From Trileptium ribeirensis (taxonomy: Eukaryota > Nematoda > Enoplea > Enoplida > Thoracostomopsidae): a stretch of DNA of 64,000 bases. The translations under genes were made by a program, and so were the position numbers. Numbering within the stretch: the stretch's first letter is position 1; every line of letters starts with the position of its first letter. Positions 1 to 12,789 of this stretch are shown piece after piece. The notes beneath the pieces were generated by a model. The model was not told the DNA's origin. It worked only from the letters and a program-made list of their open reading frames with translations, and did no database searches. The DNA is taken from the NCBI GenBank assembly GCA_030248225.1, contig JASANE010016253.1, positions 1 to 64,000 on the forward strand, read 5' to 3'.

Positions 1-1391
1 AAATTTGATTTGTATTGGCATTTGAAATATTATCTCTGCAAATAAGCTATTAACAGAGCATATTTATGTTGTTTTGAATCAGTTATTGAATTCTTAGATG
101 ATTGGCACAGCTGTACTGATATTGTTTCTTTGCCACCAGGCGGGATAAGTCAAAACATGTTGCTAATAATCTGTTGGCTGTCTCACTATAAACAATTGAA
201 ATGTTACTGGAATGAAGAATTTGATTTGTCGTGGTATTGGTTTGGTTGAAAGATGGGTACTTAAGTCAGCAGTAACTCTCCTCGAGACTCACTTCAGTTC
301 TATCGTCATAGAGTTCGACAGTTGTTTCTTAGCCGCATCTCAGTTGTTCGTCAGTTTTATTCGTTAGTTATTGAGTGACAGTTTAGAGTTTTGATCGTTG
401 GTTGGTTGTTCGCTAGTGTTTTCTTTTGTGGTTATCGTAAGTCAGTCATATTGTGGTTTGGACTTTACGGTGGTATTACCAGGTTAATTCTGCTCGTTGG
501 GGCTTTAAAGAGTTTGGACTTTAGTTCGTTTGGTTTACGGCACAGAGGCATCCCTGCTTATCGGTTATTCACGCACGCAATATCTCGGCATTCTAGTATT
601 CGGCGACTTTTGTGGACAGTCACGTGGCTCGTGGATATTAAAGCGGTATAAAGATTTCTTGTGAAGAAGTAAAGATAGAGACACTGCGGCATAATGATGA
701 GTGTTAAAGAGCATGTGCTCACCTTTGCGATATTTTAACATATATTCTTCTCTTTTGTGTTTGAAGATTTTATTGATTATACAGTTTGATGGATTTTGTG
801 TTCTGGATTTTGTACGTGTGTACTTTGCTCATCATTTCAATTGGAGTTTTTTTGTTTTGAACCGCAGTATATGCTTATACAGTGATTGCTTTGATTGAAA
901 CTGTGTTTACTTCTTTTGCTGAGAATTAAGATTGGAATTATTTGTGTATATACGTATAGACAGTGATAGTATTATAGTTTATAGGCTATGCTCAGAGTTT
1001 AATTCGAGTATTCTTGGGGCATTCATTTGACTTAAATAGTACATTGAATTAAAGGATCAGAGTTCATTGTTATTCGTAACGACAGTCGGACATTCCCAAA
1101 AGTCTAGAGTGCTGAAATTCTCTATAAAAACGTTCGTTCGATTGTTCTTCGTTACATTTTTATGGACTTAAACATGTGAACACTCTTCAAACATTTGTAG
1201 CATTTTATACTTCAGCCAATCAGGGATAATGAACACTTCTTGAAAATTGTTGAGCGAGAAATTTTGCTCAAATATGAAAGTGATGGTTTACCAAAGTTTT
1301 CAGTTATAAATTACAGTCAAATTTTGAGCTCGAAATATCAGCAAAAAGTTTGAACGTGTGAACGGGTCATAAGGAACGTGAATTCTTTAAT
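1..1391. other. Unannotated AT-rich stretch
   Basis: No gene, RNA or repeat recognised. The plus strand is T-rich. Two short open frames (391-651 and 701-898) have no recognisable motif, no convincing splice context and T-rich codons, so I do not regard them as genes. The stretch could be intron, UTR or intergenic. Confidence 0.5.
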
Positions 1392-2190
1392 AATGTTACT
1401 ACAGTATGTTTAGGCTTTGGCAAATGTATTGTCAAGATGGGCGGAAAACTGAAAATACGTTAAACTCTCGAACAATTAATCAGTGGCTTGAAAATGTTAC
1501 TACAGTATGTTTAGGCTTTGGCAAATCTATTGTCAAGATGGGCTGAAAACTGAAAATACGCAACTCTCGAACAATTTATTAGTGGCTTGAAAATATTACT
1601 ACAGTACGTTTAGGCTTTGGCAAATCTATTGTCAAGATGGGCTGAAAACTGACAATGCGTAACTCTCGTACAATTTATAGTGGCTTGAAAATATTACTAC
1701 AGAACGTTTAGGCTTTGGCAAATCTATTGTCAAGATGGGCTGAAAACTGAAAATACGTAACTCTCGAACAATTTATCCGTGGCTTGAAAATATTACTACA
1801 GAACGTTTAGGCTTTGGCAAATCTATTGTCAAGACGGGCTGAACACTGAAAATACGTACCTCTCGGACAATTTATCAGTGGCTTGAAAATATTACTACAG
1901 AACGCTTAGGCTTTGGCAAATCTATTGTCATGATGGGCTAAAAAATGAAAATGCGTAACTCTCGAACTGTTTATCAGTGGCTTGAAAATGTTACTATAGT
2001 ATGTATAGGCTTTGGCAAATCTATTGTCAACATGGGCTGAAAACTGAAAATACGTAACTCTCGAACTATTTATCAGTGACTTGAAAATGTTACTATAGTA
2101 TGTATAGGCTTTGGCAAATCTATTGTCAACACGGGCTGAAAACTGAAAATGAGTAACTCTCGTACAATTTATCAGTGGCTTGAAAACGTG
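1392..2190. repeat. 99-bp tandem satellite, about 8 copies
   Basis: The anchor aggctttggcaaat recurs at about 1412, 1513, 1612, 1710, 1809, 1908, 2007 and 2106, a period of 98-101 bp. Each unit also carries attgtcaagatgggctgaaa, an aactctcga motif and agtggcttgaaa. The last two units share tatagtatgtatagg in place of the acagaacgttt version, so they form a subfamily. No frame stays open across the array, so it is non-coding. Confidence 0.95.
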
Positions 2191-3468
2191 GAGTCACAGT
2201 TATTTCATCGCAAGCATGAACACGGTTGGATTAACTTTACATCAAATTTTAACAAGAAAACATAATATTTATCAAGTTTATAAATCTTAATAAATTCTAA
2301 CATGGTGACTTAGGAAACACTATTCTAACAAGAAAGTATCCTCAAGCTTCCACATATCCTATTTAGTATCCAATATCCTATTTATGCTTTGCTAAAAAAT
2401 CAAGGATTACTAACAAACCCATTATCATCGCGCACTGCTATTTTTAAAGCTGATTGGTAACCTAGGCCACGCGCCCAGAATAAATTCAAACAACCACCGA
2501 TACAAGAGATGAACAGAAAAGCAAAGAACCAAGCAACAGCTTAGTTTAAACCTAAAATTTAAGCAATCAATCACAACTTGATCGCCGCTAAACAAATTGT
2601 TGTAACGTGTTTGCTGTTGCGACCAACTGTAGCACAACACAAATTCAGATTTCGGTCGAAAACTTTATTACATGGCTCTAAATATATTTTATCATGAGAA
2701 ATATATCGAAACCAGTAAATATAGTAACCAAAAGTTAATAGTCAATATTTGGTTGCGCCTTCATCGAAACCAAACAGAACAGACAGTAAAACAAACTTAA
2801 GATTTAAAATTGACGACAGAAAGCCTTCGGGAATTCCAGTGAGAAAAGACAAACTATACAAAGTTTGGTAGGAGTTTCAGAATTCTCATAATTTTCAGAA
2901 CCAACAGTCGCCACATTACTAAACTGGTCTGTACTACAAGAAAGAGATAATAAGATTGTTGAATGTTGCATGTTGTAACGATTGTATATAATAATAGCAA
3001 GAACGAGTGGGACTGTTCTGATCGCATTATGAAACAGTTTTCGAATAATACAAACACTAGAAATAAAAAATCTATATTCACTGAAGTCTGTCATGACCAT
3101 TTATCTACTGGGCTGAACAATTGTAATATTGTACAACTGATCCAAAACAGCTGTATTCTATCATTGTTCGTTGTAAACCATATCAGATAAACGAAAATAA
3201 TCTGCTAGCTATTCGTACACTGTGTTGGACATGCACTGATTGCTGTATTTTCACCTTAACTTCTTGAGTTTTGCTGTAATTGTTCAGAATTGTTGTTGAA
3301 CTGACATATCGAGTTGATATATTTAAAACAGTCTTTGGCAATTCGAGCCTGATATAATTTCACTAAATCGATATATTTTATTTCCATATCTTTATTAATA
3401 CTTGATTTTGTGGTATTATTATAACGCGTGAAAGCAGTAGACATTTAGCTTATTATTGTGACTCCGAT
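2191..3468. other. Unannotated AT-rich stretch
   Basis: Nothing recognised. Short open frames occur on both strands (for example 2425-2640 and 2804-3100 minus, 2963-3190 plus), but they overlap each other antisense, carry no family motif and have AT-driven composition. Confidence 0.5.
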
Positions 3469-4087
3469 GATTCTTTAATTCAGGTTCAGTGCAAATTATG
3501 CCAACGTATGACCAATAACAGTTGCATTGGTTACTACATTGCTAAGCAGCTTGGTGAACGAATAACGATCAACCCGGATACTATATGTGTAAAATCTACC
3601 ATCTTTGACCGATCGATCTTCTGCGGATTTCTCAAAATTATGCTCGTCTGGGATATTATGGTGTTATAGAACTAATCAATTGACACACAGTAACACTAAA
3701 ATGTCGGATGATATGTTTGCATAATTGTTATTGCTTGCAACTAAAGCCGCACTGGAATTTGTATCTAAATACTTAGATAACATGTACTAAGAATAATTTG
3801 GTTATAGTCTGCTTTCCGGAAACAGAATCGGATGTTGTCCGTCAACAAAACTTGATGACGTTAAAGTGGCATCTTGCAGTGATAAAATTGGTATTTATTG
3901 CAGTAGCGGTGAATCTACGTTTCGTAAAGGCAAGACCCTGGGCCAGCGTTTACTAAAAGTTAAAAAAGAATTAGTTTCAAAAAAGCCACTTAACAGCTCA
4001 TCTGTTTTGACAAAGACTGGTCAACTTCTTCGAGACTATCCTGATTGTGGGAAATATTGGTTAGACTGTTTGCGAGACCTGATCTAA
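3469..4087 (+). pseudogene. Possible 5' part of the LINE ORF (Cys-rich segment and spacer)
   Basis: A frame near 3469-3545 reads VQCKLCQRM followed by a further Cys, resembling the PHD-like Cys cluster that precedes the endonuclease in many CR1-group elements. The frame at 3866-4087 is Lys/Ser-rich and could be the linker. Assignment rests mainly on position upstream of a clear endonuclease domain. No catalytic motif is visible. Confidence 0.35.
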
Positions 4088-4448
4088 CGATTAAAAAACA
4101 AGAACGAAATAGGGAATTACTAAGTGAATTGAATGAATGTCTCATGAATGAATGCAAGGACTAATTAATGAATCAATAAGACCAAATAAGAATAAAAACA
4201 CAAAAGTACGTGGAGGCCGTATCATTTCGGGAAATCCGATATTTTTTCAAACATCATTAATATGTATGTTTGCTAAGCGTTAAAAATGAGATACCTGATT
4301 TGTAGGGTATGTTTTTATTACTGAAACATGGTTAACTGATCACGTTTTAGGTCAGTTTTACCTAATTATACCCAATTATACATATATACCGAAGCAATTA
4401 TACCGAATATACCGAAGAAAGTGTTTACCTTATCATTCCTCTGGTATA

Positions 4449-4980
4449 TTGTATATTATTGTGAATACTTTGAATTGCAAAGATATTCATATTTTCTGTG
4501 ATAATTGTCGGTTACTCAGAGTCTTTCAGGTTTATCGTTTACCATCTCGAGATAAAAAGATCTCAACAATTCCATTGATTAATTGTTTGAGAAGCGTGGC
4601 GGTTTTAATGATCTCATCATCGTGTTTAGGTGAAGTTAACTTACCGAATATATTTTATGAATGAATCATTTCGCAACTCCTCTGAACCCGAGCACAGTTT
4701 TGTACCGTTCTTTGCAGAACATGGTTTTGCTCAAGTATTGACACAAAGTACTGACGTTTCTGGAGGAATATCAGACCTTGTCTTTGTCAATAGTAATTGT
4801 TTTAATGTCAATATTGCTGTATCATCATTGTTTTCTACCTCCGATCACCATAAAATAATAGGCAATATTAGTGCTTTTAACTGTAAAAGTTTATCAATGC
4901 AAGTTTATCAGTTCATAAGTTTAAAAACTAAAAATGTTAATGATTTTAAAATTTGTAATTATTTACCTAATATTAACTGA
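4449..4980 (+). pseudogene. LINE endonuclease domain, frameshifted
   Basis: Two frames carry the C-terminal half of an exonuclease-endonuclease-phosphatase domain. The first (4449-4664) contains VYRLPSRDK and ends in GEVNLPNIFYE, matching the family motif in which GDFN binds the catalytic metal; here Asp has become Glu-Val. The second (4630-4980) contains GGISDLVFVNSN and TSDHHKIIGNI, the DLV...SDH signature of the endonuclease C terminus. The switch of frame near 4660 and the altered GDFN show the copy is inactive. Confidence 0.8.
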
Positions 4981-5519
4981 GACTTTATGGATATATTTTA
5001 ATACAATTGTTGAAGAACCATGAGCGAATTCAAATCGTCTATTATTTTTTGTATCGCATAAATGTGTTCCCCGACCGTATCGGCTAGGAAAAAAATATTT
5101 TTGATCAGTTCAAACTCTAAAAGCTTATAATCTGCAGAAGCAGAAACACAAATCTTTTAAAAAACATTCATGTGAGGCAATTCGCACACGATAGCTTGAA
5201 TCTGTCAAAAAAATTCGTCGACTGTAGATATGTATATCAAAATCTATTAAATATCATGTATAACATCAGGAAGCGATTATACCATCTGGACTTTTGTTTG
5301 TCAAAAATAAATTTTCGATTTTTAACCTATTGCATATGCTTATAAATTGAACGAGTAAAATGCCACAAATTATAAAAATAAAACCAAACTATTAAACCAA
5401 TATTTTGCTTCCGTATTTACTGAAGATAGAAAGATGACTTCACGGTTAACAATCCGTCTCGCGAATGTAATTATCTCAGCTTAGTAGCGATGACTGAACC
5501 TGTAGTTTGAGACAATGTT

Positions 5520-6150
5520 TGCTCGCATTAAAGCCTAAACTAAGCACGGGTCCTGATGGAATATCTGACTTTATATTTAACACTTGTAGGCTTGTATCAT
5601 AAAGCTATGAATATAAGTCATATTCCCATGGATTGGAAATTGTCACACATTCTGCCTATCTTTAAGAAAGAGGATAAAATTAAAGCTGATAATTACAGAC
5701 CGATAAGAATGTTATCTAGTATTAGTAAAGTTATGGATGGGCTAAGTTTTTTGTATGACACTTAGTGACTCCTTGAAGATTACAATTTGATTTATAATAA
5801 ACAATATTCATTCAACTACTTCTGAACTATTGGCATTTATAAATAGCTGGACTAAGAATCCAGATGAGCAACGGTGCATTTGATGTTATTTACATTGACA
5901 GAGCACTCGATACTGTTTGACACATAAAACTACCTAAATCACTTGAATCAATTGGTCTCACAGGCATTTGACTTGCTTGTCCTTGTGCATATATATCAAA
6001 TCGCTATAATATGTTCAAGTTGGTTCTGCTAAGCCACCCATTTCACCTATTCGTTCTGGCGTACCGCATGGAGGTATGCGAGCACCCATACTTTTCTAAA
6101 GTTTTATAAGCTATTTGCAAATTAGTTAAACCATTTGCTCACGACGTTTG
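5520..6150 (+). pseudogene. LINE reverse transcriptase domain, frameshifted
   Basis: Near 5549 the frame reads STGPDGIS (RT motif 0/1). A different frame (5556-5765) gives MDWKLSHILPIFKKED and DNYRPI, the motif 1-2a region. Near 5884 a stretch resembling the ALDTV of motif 3/A is interrupted by a stop. At about 6047-6097 PIRSGVPHGG...APILF matches the SGVPQGS...GPLLF motif B. About 40 bp further FAHD stands where the F/YADD catalytic box should be. Several frameshifts and stops separate these pieces. Confidence 0.85.
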
Positions 6151-6359
6151 TTTATAGATTTTGATGTCAAATCTCAGTTGAGTTCAACAAGATTTCAACA
6201 AAATTTGCCGGGGTCAAACTGTGCTTTCATCTGGTTAAAGCTACAGGGATCTAGAGTAGATATTAAAAACATCTCTTTTCATTACAACTGTTTGGCATAT
6301 GGAATTCTCTTCCATGTAACGTTGTCGATGCTTATTGTCGGCTATGTTTAAACGTCGTA

Positions 6360-6865
6360 TATCAAAATTATCGCGTGTGAACTACTATAAAGGGCCAGGT
6401 ATTGAAGTCGGACAACCAGCCCATCCTGGTTCTTTCAAGTTTCATTTATTGACTATTGCGTTATTAGTTGCCCGACACTTGGAAGTTTTGTCCACGTACA
6501 TCCTGCGTACCACCGTTAATGATATAGTGCACAGAACATTACCACTGTATGCTAAGCAATTATATATGGTGTTTCCGACACCATTAGCATTTATGTATGG
6601 TGTGACGGACACAATCAACTTTTAGCTAGCGTGATCAGTCATTTGGGAAGCTGCTTTGTTTTTTTCATTTTAAGAGTTTGTACTGTGCAAGCTTTGTCCA
6701 TGTACTTCCTATGCGAAGCTTTAAACGGCATGGTTTATGGTATATATACAATCAATTAGCGTAGATAATTTGAAACTTCATTTAGCTAATTTTCCGTCTT
6801 TTTTTAAACAACTATTCAAATTTAGGGTGTCGAAGACACCATAGAGTAATGTACGTGGTGTCCGC
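6360..6865. repeat. Diverged repeat with GGTGTC/GACACC palindromes
   Basis: Two loosely similar blocks follow the LINE. Each has a gtccacgtacatcct / gtccatgtacttcct motif (about 6490 and 6698). Nearby are short palindromes ggtgtttccgacacc (6568-6582) and ggtgtcgaagacacc (6826-6840), and other ggtgtcc/ggacac words. The function is unknown. It may be a LINE 3' UTR or an unrelated repeat. Confidence 0.4.
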
Positions 6866-6869
6866 GACA

Positions 6870-9170
6870 ACATTATCTGTGCTGCATATTATATCCTTCC
6901 GCCTACCATGTACCATTGTATGGTCGTGATCACATAGAGACAAATCTTCCACATAGCGGACGTTGATAAGGTAAATGCCGCATATATATGTGCATATTGT
7001 ATTTGTTTTTTCTTATGATTATTATGTTCACTTTTCATTGCTAGTGTTATTATTGTCATAGATATAAGGGTAATAACTGCTACATAAATAGTAAACTAAA
7101 CAAAACTTAAATGATTATGTTTGCCGAAAGGAAGGACCTTTCGCTCAACTATTGCTATTAAAACGGAGCGAGAGCAGCAAAGTGGCGGTATCTCAAATAG
7201 CGGTCAACTGTGCAAAAAAATTGCTTTTTGTCTGTCTGTGTCGCGCATACATAGCACAACACTAATCTGGAGTTCTTCGCGAATTTTTATCGACTTTAAT
7301 AGAATGTGTGAACCCAATTTTGTGTTTGTGCTGATTTAATGGCTTAATGCCCAAAATACTCACAAAACCCACACGAATTGGAATGTTTTTGGGTCATGCC
7401 ATTTTGGGTCACGGTCCCCAACATTTTAAGACAGCACAGGGGTTATATCGAAGAATGGAATCCTCTCAGCGATGGTAACAAATTTGGTTCTGTATAAAGT
7501 ACATAATAGTGAAAATATCTAGATTCTGCGAATTATTTTTTCACAAGTAATTTAGGCTCAGAGAATATTTCGCGGCGCATGAAGCCCACAAATGGTAAAC
7601 CTATACGGTTGCCTTGCAAGTTCATCATTATGCGCCAGTCCAACTTATGTGCATACAGTAGTACAAAACGGTTGTTCTTTTCGCAAAATCATTAATTGAG
7701 CCGTGCAAAACGTCGCGTTGATATCTTTGCCATGAGTGTTCGCAGCTTAACAAACGTGAACAAGAGCAAGGTAATGTGCATTTACATATGCGCATCCATT
7801 TCGCACGTTCGACCAGGTTAATCAAATGACATGCGGAAGCAAAAAGCTAGTTTCGCGGTCTATATGCGTATCGTATACGAAGAAAAAACGATTGGTAAAC
7901 GGTTTTCCGTGCAAGCGGTCACTAATTTACAGTAACGAAAAATTATGATTTGTGCGCGTTCATTGCTTTGACGATCGTGAACTAACTGGACGAAAGAATA
8001 ACCCAAATATACGCGCCTACAATCGACTCACGCATTAAACATTTCAAAGCATTGCTGCACAGTACCCCCTTCATAGTGACTTCTTCGCCAGCGAGTCACG
8101 CTGACCGGGTCAAGCGACAAACATGTAATCCACTTTTGTAGATCACCTCCTTGCGCACAAAAAGCCAACCAAAACTCGTCGGTACTTCACGGAGTATACC
8201 TAGATGTTGTGAAATCCAGCTGAATTTAATAACCTTCCCATATTTTAACCGGTGCTCAGTACATAGAACCACTGAGAAGACAAGACTCAGATGAAAACCG
8301 CGATCTTCTAAACAATACTAAATAGAATAAAACACGAAAACCTACTTCGACAGAGACAAGCAAAAGGAACCACCAAAAATATTCAGGACATTTCATTTAT
8401 GAGTAGTCCTAACGCTTGACATTGAAATAAAAATACACCCTAGCGGATAAAGTACAATTTCCACAGTTGTGCGTACAGCAGGAATACACTATGCACGAGC
8501 TACGAACGACTCTCGTTTATTCATTACCCACAAGCTCAAACACAGAGCTCGTACTCAGCCTACGCGCACATGCGTATCGATACCTAGCGTCTAGATATCC
8601 ACGCGTACCCTTACCCAAACGATAATTCTAAAAATTTGTCCAAATAAAAATCGATTCTAAACCATCAGCGGATATGAAAACCAAATATAACACCTGTCTG
8701 AAAGAGTTACCACCACAGAGGTTGATTTTCCGCTTATGCCTGGCTTATGGATAACCTGTCTACATAAAACAAGACGACAGCTGCTCAATACATTGAGTTT
8801 GAATTTAGACGAAAAATAAATCAAAATGGTGTTGAAACAATAACTCTCGTGTAGTTCTGCGACAGTGAAAATAATTGCTACCTATCTTGATCTGCAGTTT
8901 GCTCGAGTATAATTGTAGTGTTGTGATTGATCTGTAGATATATATTAAAGATGATGCCGATTTGATGTGTATATAAGTAATTTGCTCGCAACACCTGCAG
9001 TTCCGTAAAAAGACCCTTTTAAGTCATTATGTCAGCTCATTTCTATCCCGTTCAATTCAAATCAACATTATTCTATACACTTTATATTACTACCCGTCAT
9101 GCTATAGCATATTTAAATGTTGGGGAAATCTGAATAAAGTGTTAGCTGATTTGTGGTTTTGTGATTTGAA
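6870..9170. other. Unannotated stretch
   Basis: No gene or repeat recognised with confidence. GC content rises around 7560-8600, where CG dinucleotides are frequent, but no long frame or splice-bounded exon could be identified on either strand. Confidence 0.4.
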
Positions 9171-9179
9171 CTGATCTTT

Positions 9180-11240
9180 ACAATACCGATGCTCTAAACC
9201 AATACGCGCCGTGCCGAGCAATAACAATGCATCTCATAAAATAGCGAATACGACGACATCAATAATAAAAGGGAATCGACGTGGTACAACTGGAACGTCA
9301 ACCGACCTGATCAATATTGTGATCAACAGCATGCGTTAACAAATGTTATCGACAAGTATCTACGTCATGCGACCCTGTCGGCCAAACACAGCCGTCATCA
9401 AACTTGGCAGATGCAAACGACATATAGCAACAACCAACAAAACAGTACAACAATAAGGCTACTAAAGTTTTCGATTACGAACCCTCCAGCAGGCTTGTAC
9501 CCAGCGAATCAGCTTAGGGAGCACTTCAATCATTTTGTGTAGGCATGCATTATCGCACCTTTCCGATTCTAATTAGGGGCCGCTGCCTTGCTAGGGGAGG
9601 GGGGCACGCTATCTCGCACGGGGCCCTGTGTTCCCTTTTGGTATTGGCCTGCCGTCCCGATTGGCTCAAAATAATTGAATATGTCCTGATTCAAGCCTAG
9701 TTAGAAACCAAAACTCGATATCTACTTAGCCCGTTGCCTATGCAACCGGGCACTTAATACAATAGACCAAGAGCTATTGATGATATGAGAACCAAAAAAA
9801 GAACATGATAAATCGGCATCTGGCATAAACGAATATCGCAAGCTGCAGAAATTCTTTGAGACACAAGAGTTCGGAAAAAAGCAAGTTCTCAACGGTGACT
9901 ACGCATTTACAATGCTTCCCTTTTTTGCTTATTGCCCAACAAATGTTTGCCTACATAAAGCTCCGGAAAAAATTTTCTCGAATATGTACGAATCGCTCTA
10001 AATTTAAACGATGAGTATCCAAGCAACAGCTGAATGCGAACACACTAACCAAATGATAGACAACGGTATCGGAGGCTTAAGTGCTCCGATTTGAGCCAAC
10101 TGTTGCTACAGCAACCTTCGTAAAATAGGTAACTTCGGACGGCAATTGAGGTTATCAGCACAACGAATTCCAACCAAGGTTAAGACACCTCGTAGTAATC
10201 AGGCACCACATTATATCAGCTACCGACAGTGTATGTCGAGCCAGAACGCTGCTCGTTACTAATGCCGCAAACTTGGCAAAGACTCATTTAGTTGTCGAGA
10301 GCCCTGTGTACCGGATCAGCAAAGTCAACATTTGGTACATCGTAAAACAGTACGTTGCTGCCGCATACAGACTACAAGTATTGGACAATGCTATGGATAA
10401 TGGCCAACTGAACACCACTAAGCAACAGTATATTTCTTCCGTCCACAATTTTGGGCTTTCGAGGGCACTAACGAACTGGTTCCGAATAAGCTTCCAATCA
10501 TGGAGTGTAGGTATATATATTGAGATATGCTACTGATATCAAGGATTCACTAGAGGATTGCGGGAAAGCAGTCTACTTTCAAAACAAGAGCTCGACATAA
10601 TACAAAAAATACTGTGTATGCTAATTTGTGCTTTATGCTGCTCATAGTGACTCCAAGTTCAGTTAGTAGCAGCAAAAATACGCGGTGACAGAGCAGTCCC
10701 AACCTTTATATAATGGTGTCGTAACCTAGTAGTTCTCTTAAGACATACTTTCATAATGTGCGCTGACTGCACGCACCCAGATCACACCTTCCATAAAATA
10801 AATGGCAATCTAGCGCTGCTAATGGTATCATTGTTTCAAAAAATAATGCCCGAAGCACATGACATTCTGGCGGGGTTGACTAACTGTATTAAACAACGAA
10901 TGGCTGATTACATATTGCTAAAAGTCCACACTCAAATAGAAAGAACTGGGTAGATGAAAACTAATATGAGGTGTCCAAGAGAAAATCATTATTCAGGTTG
11001 TAAAAACAACAAATTTGTTAAAATATTTAAACATGAAATCATGCTGCATAGTGCCCAGACAAATAAAATAGATGAAATAAGATTATCACTCCATCGTCTG
11101 TTATTACATATAAAATCAAGTTTCACAGGACGACAACCTGTACGGAATGAACGAATGAGCAGTTGTTATTTCAAGGTTATACCAAATTGGCCATGCCACT
11201 GCCAAGGCAATCTGTGTACGAGTTTGACACAAATAATTTA
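9180..11240 (+). other. Coding-like decayed sequence, family unknown
   Basis: This stretch has higher GC and more even codon composition than its flanks, and short plus-strand frames follow one another at 10273-10536, 10756-10953 and 10954-11241. The 10273 frame (87 aa) contains HNFGLSRALTNWFRI. None carries a reverse transcriptase, protease, integrase or transposase motif that I can recognise. Stops and shifts are frequent. A decayed transposon ORF is the likeliest explanation, but that is inference. A small stem-loop (gcccgttgc / gcaaccgggc) lies at about 9728-9750. Confidence 0.3.
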
Positions 11241-11499
11241 ATACAGTTTTGGCCTTAGAATGATTTATAACTCATTATTTCCACATGGCACGAGTTATTG
11301 CAGCGATATTACTGTAGTTAAAATTTTTCATCTAAAGCGGTACTACAATCTATGCTGCTAAATATTAGACCTAATTGGCCTAACCATTTGAAAGTTGTAA
11401 ACAATAACTAAATGCGGTCCTGATTAGGGCGCATTTACACTTACATTTCTTTGAGGAGATAACTTGATAACATTGTATCAATAACTTGCTTACTTTTAT

Positions 11500-11751
11500 C
11501 AAGAGTGCATTAGGGAAGAGTATGACACTTCCCTGCACTCACATGTTAGCCCGTGTTTGATGATACGGGCGTTTTCGGCCTGACCCTTCCAGTTTCTGGG
11601 GGTCGGTAGCTCGGACCCTCCCAGTTTTTTGTGGGGCGTCGGTCGGACCTACCCAATTTCTGGGGGGTCAGGCTGAAACCGCCCATACCATCAAACACGG
11701 GCTAACATGTGAGTGCTGGGAGGTGTAATATTCTTCCCTATTGCACTCTTG
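11500..11751. mobile_element. Foldback MITE, about 252 bp, with long terminal inverted repeats
   Basis: The left arm begins caagagtgcattagggaaga at 11500 and the right arm, read on the minus strand from 11751, begins gcaagagtgcaatagggaag. Complementarity continues inward for more than 100 bp through ttagcccgtgtttgat on both arms, to a GC-rich centre with three imperfect ccagttt/tctgggg words. The two halves nearly fill the element, so it is almost a perfect palindrome. No open frame is present. A target duplication is not clear at the flanks, so the superfamily is undetermined. Confidence 0.85.
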
Positions 11752-11753
11752 CA

Positions 11754-11972
11754 TTAACTAAACCAGGCTTCGTAGGGTAAACACATCATAAGAAACAATG
11801 AAACGTAAACTACAGCAACCATATACAAGAGCAAATTTCTCCGGCACGCATTTTGTATACAGCACAGTATTAAGTCGCAAAGTCTGATAAATATAAATAT
11901 GTTACAGCCCTCAAAGAATACGATGGGATGGAGTATAGTATGCAAACATAGTTCTGGAAACGTGTGCGTCAT
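11754..11972 (-). other. Hydrophobic open frame, doubtful gene
   Basis: A 72-codon frame with two hydrophobic runs (for example VAVVYVSLFLMMCL near its C terminus) ends next to the foldback MITE. No family motif and no strong acceptor site were found. It could be a membrane-protein exon or simply an AT-rich chance frame with many Phe/Leu/Ile codons. I favour chance. Confidence 0.15.
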
Positions 11973-12269
11973 ATTCCCATGCTAAAAAATCGATGTGGTA
12001 TTGTATTGAAAAAACTACATCAATATCGCAAATACATGGCTTTATTTATATAGTTTACATCTGTATACTGCGTCTGATTATCCGTTTGTATAAATGCTAA
12101 GTACTAACGGCAGAAATACCAACAAATTCCAGTTTAGTCGCGTCGTTAGAACCATTGTATATACAAATCAGTGTCTTAATCACATCAAATAAAGTGTTGG
12201 AATGTGATGTTTGCTCACTGTACGATTTACATAGCCTCTGCTATTTAGCATAAGTTTTTTCCAGGGATG

Positions 12270-12462
12270 AACTCCCTTGTCGCGGCATCGTTTTCCGGCT
12301 CATCAAGTATGTGGCAAGAAATCCTCAACTCTGGAACCTGCTGAAATACATCTTTTATCAAGCGAATCGCAAAGGTCAGACAATTTGCTTTGTCGAGTTA
12401 CAAATAAGTTTCGTCCCTACCAGTTCGTAGTGTGCGGAATGTGGTTAGTTATTGTAGCTTGA
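12270..12462. other. Coding-like segment, strand ambiguous
   Basis: Both strands are open. On plus a frame runs 12277-12462. On minus two frames stay open, one of them reading FVTRQSKLSDLCDSLDK after a possible acceptor (tggtag). GC content is higher than in the flanks. No family recognised. It could be a decayed exon or a transposon piece. Confidence 0.2.
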
Positions 12463-12560
12463 TAGAGATCCGTTTTTGCTGATTATGTACCAACCTTAAA
12501 CAATTCGCCACTAGAGGTATTTCGTCGTATTTAAATCAAATGTGCGTCCGTTTTTTGGAA

Positions 12561-12711
12561 TTATTGAGTGACTGGCAGCCGCCCTGCAGCATCTGATTCT
12601 TTTATCTTGGTCGTGGTTCTTGATGCAGCAAGGCGTTTACGTGTACTGCCAGCCAGAATCAACATTCCCTGCTCGGGATCTGTAGAAAAAGCATCGTGTT
12701 CCCGCTGAGAA
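12561..12711 (-). CDS. Candidate C-terminal exon, unknown protein
   Basis: The minus strand reads from a possible acceptor (aagtaattcgtag) into about 50 codons ending LPVTQ and a stop at 12561. The peptide is rich in Ser, Arg, Lys and Thr, with KRLAASRTTTKIKESD, and looks like a cytoplasmic or disordered tail. Codons use G and C at third positions far more than the AT-rich flanks do, which supports coding. An alternative is an open frame starting upstream at 12773. No upstream partner exon was identified and the family is unknown. Confidence 0.35.
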
Positions 12712-12789
12712 ATCGACATCCTCAAGATGCTACGAATTACTTTCACACTGTATATATAACTTAATATAAACATTTACATCAGATTAAAA

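Larger units (their letters stand above)
3470..6350 (+). mobile_element. Decayed non-LTR retrotransposon (CR1/L2/Jockey-like LINE)
   Basis: Successive plus-strand fragments follow the order of a LINE ORF2: a Cys-rich start (about 3469-3545), an apurinic endonuclease domain (4449-4975) and a reverse transcriptase domain (5520-6150). Frameshifts and stops interrupt each domain, so the copy is dead. Endonuclease before reverse transcriptase, with a GDFNLP-type motif, fits the CR1/L2/Jockey group. The exact clade is not decidable by eye. The 3' end is unclear: RT homology fades after about 6150 and no poly-A or microsatellite tail is obvious. Confidence 0.8.

Noticed and set aside
391..898. Short plus ORFs at 391-651 and 701-898
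   Set aside because: T-rich composition, no motif, no supporting splice sites.
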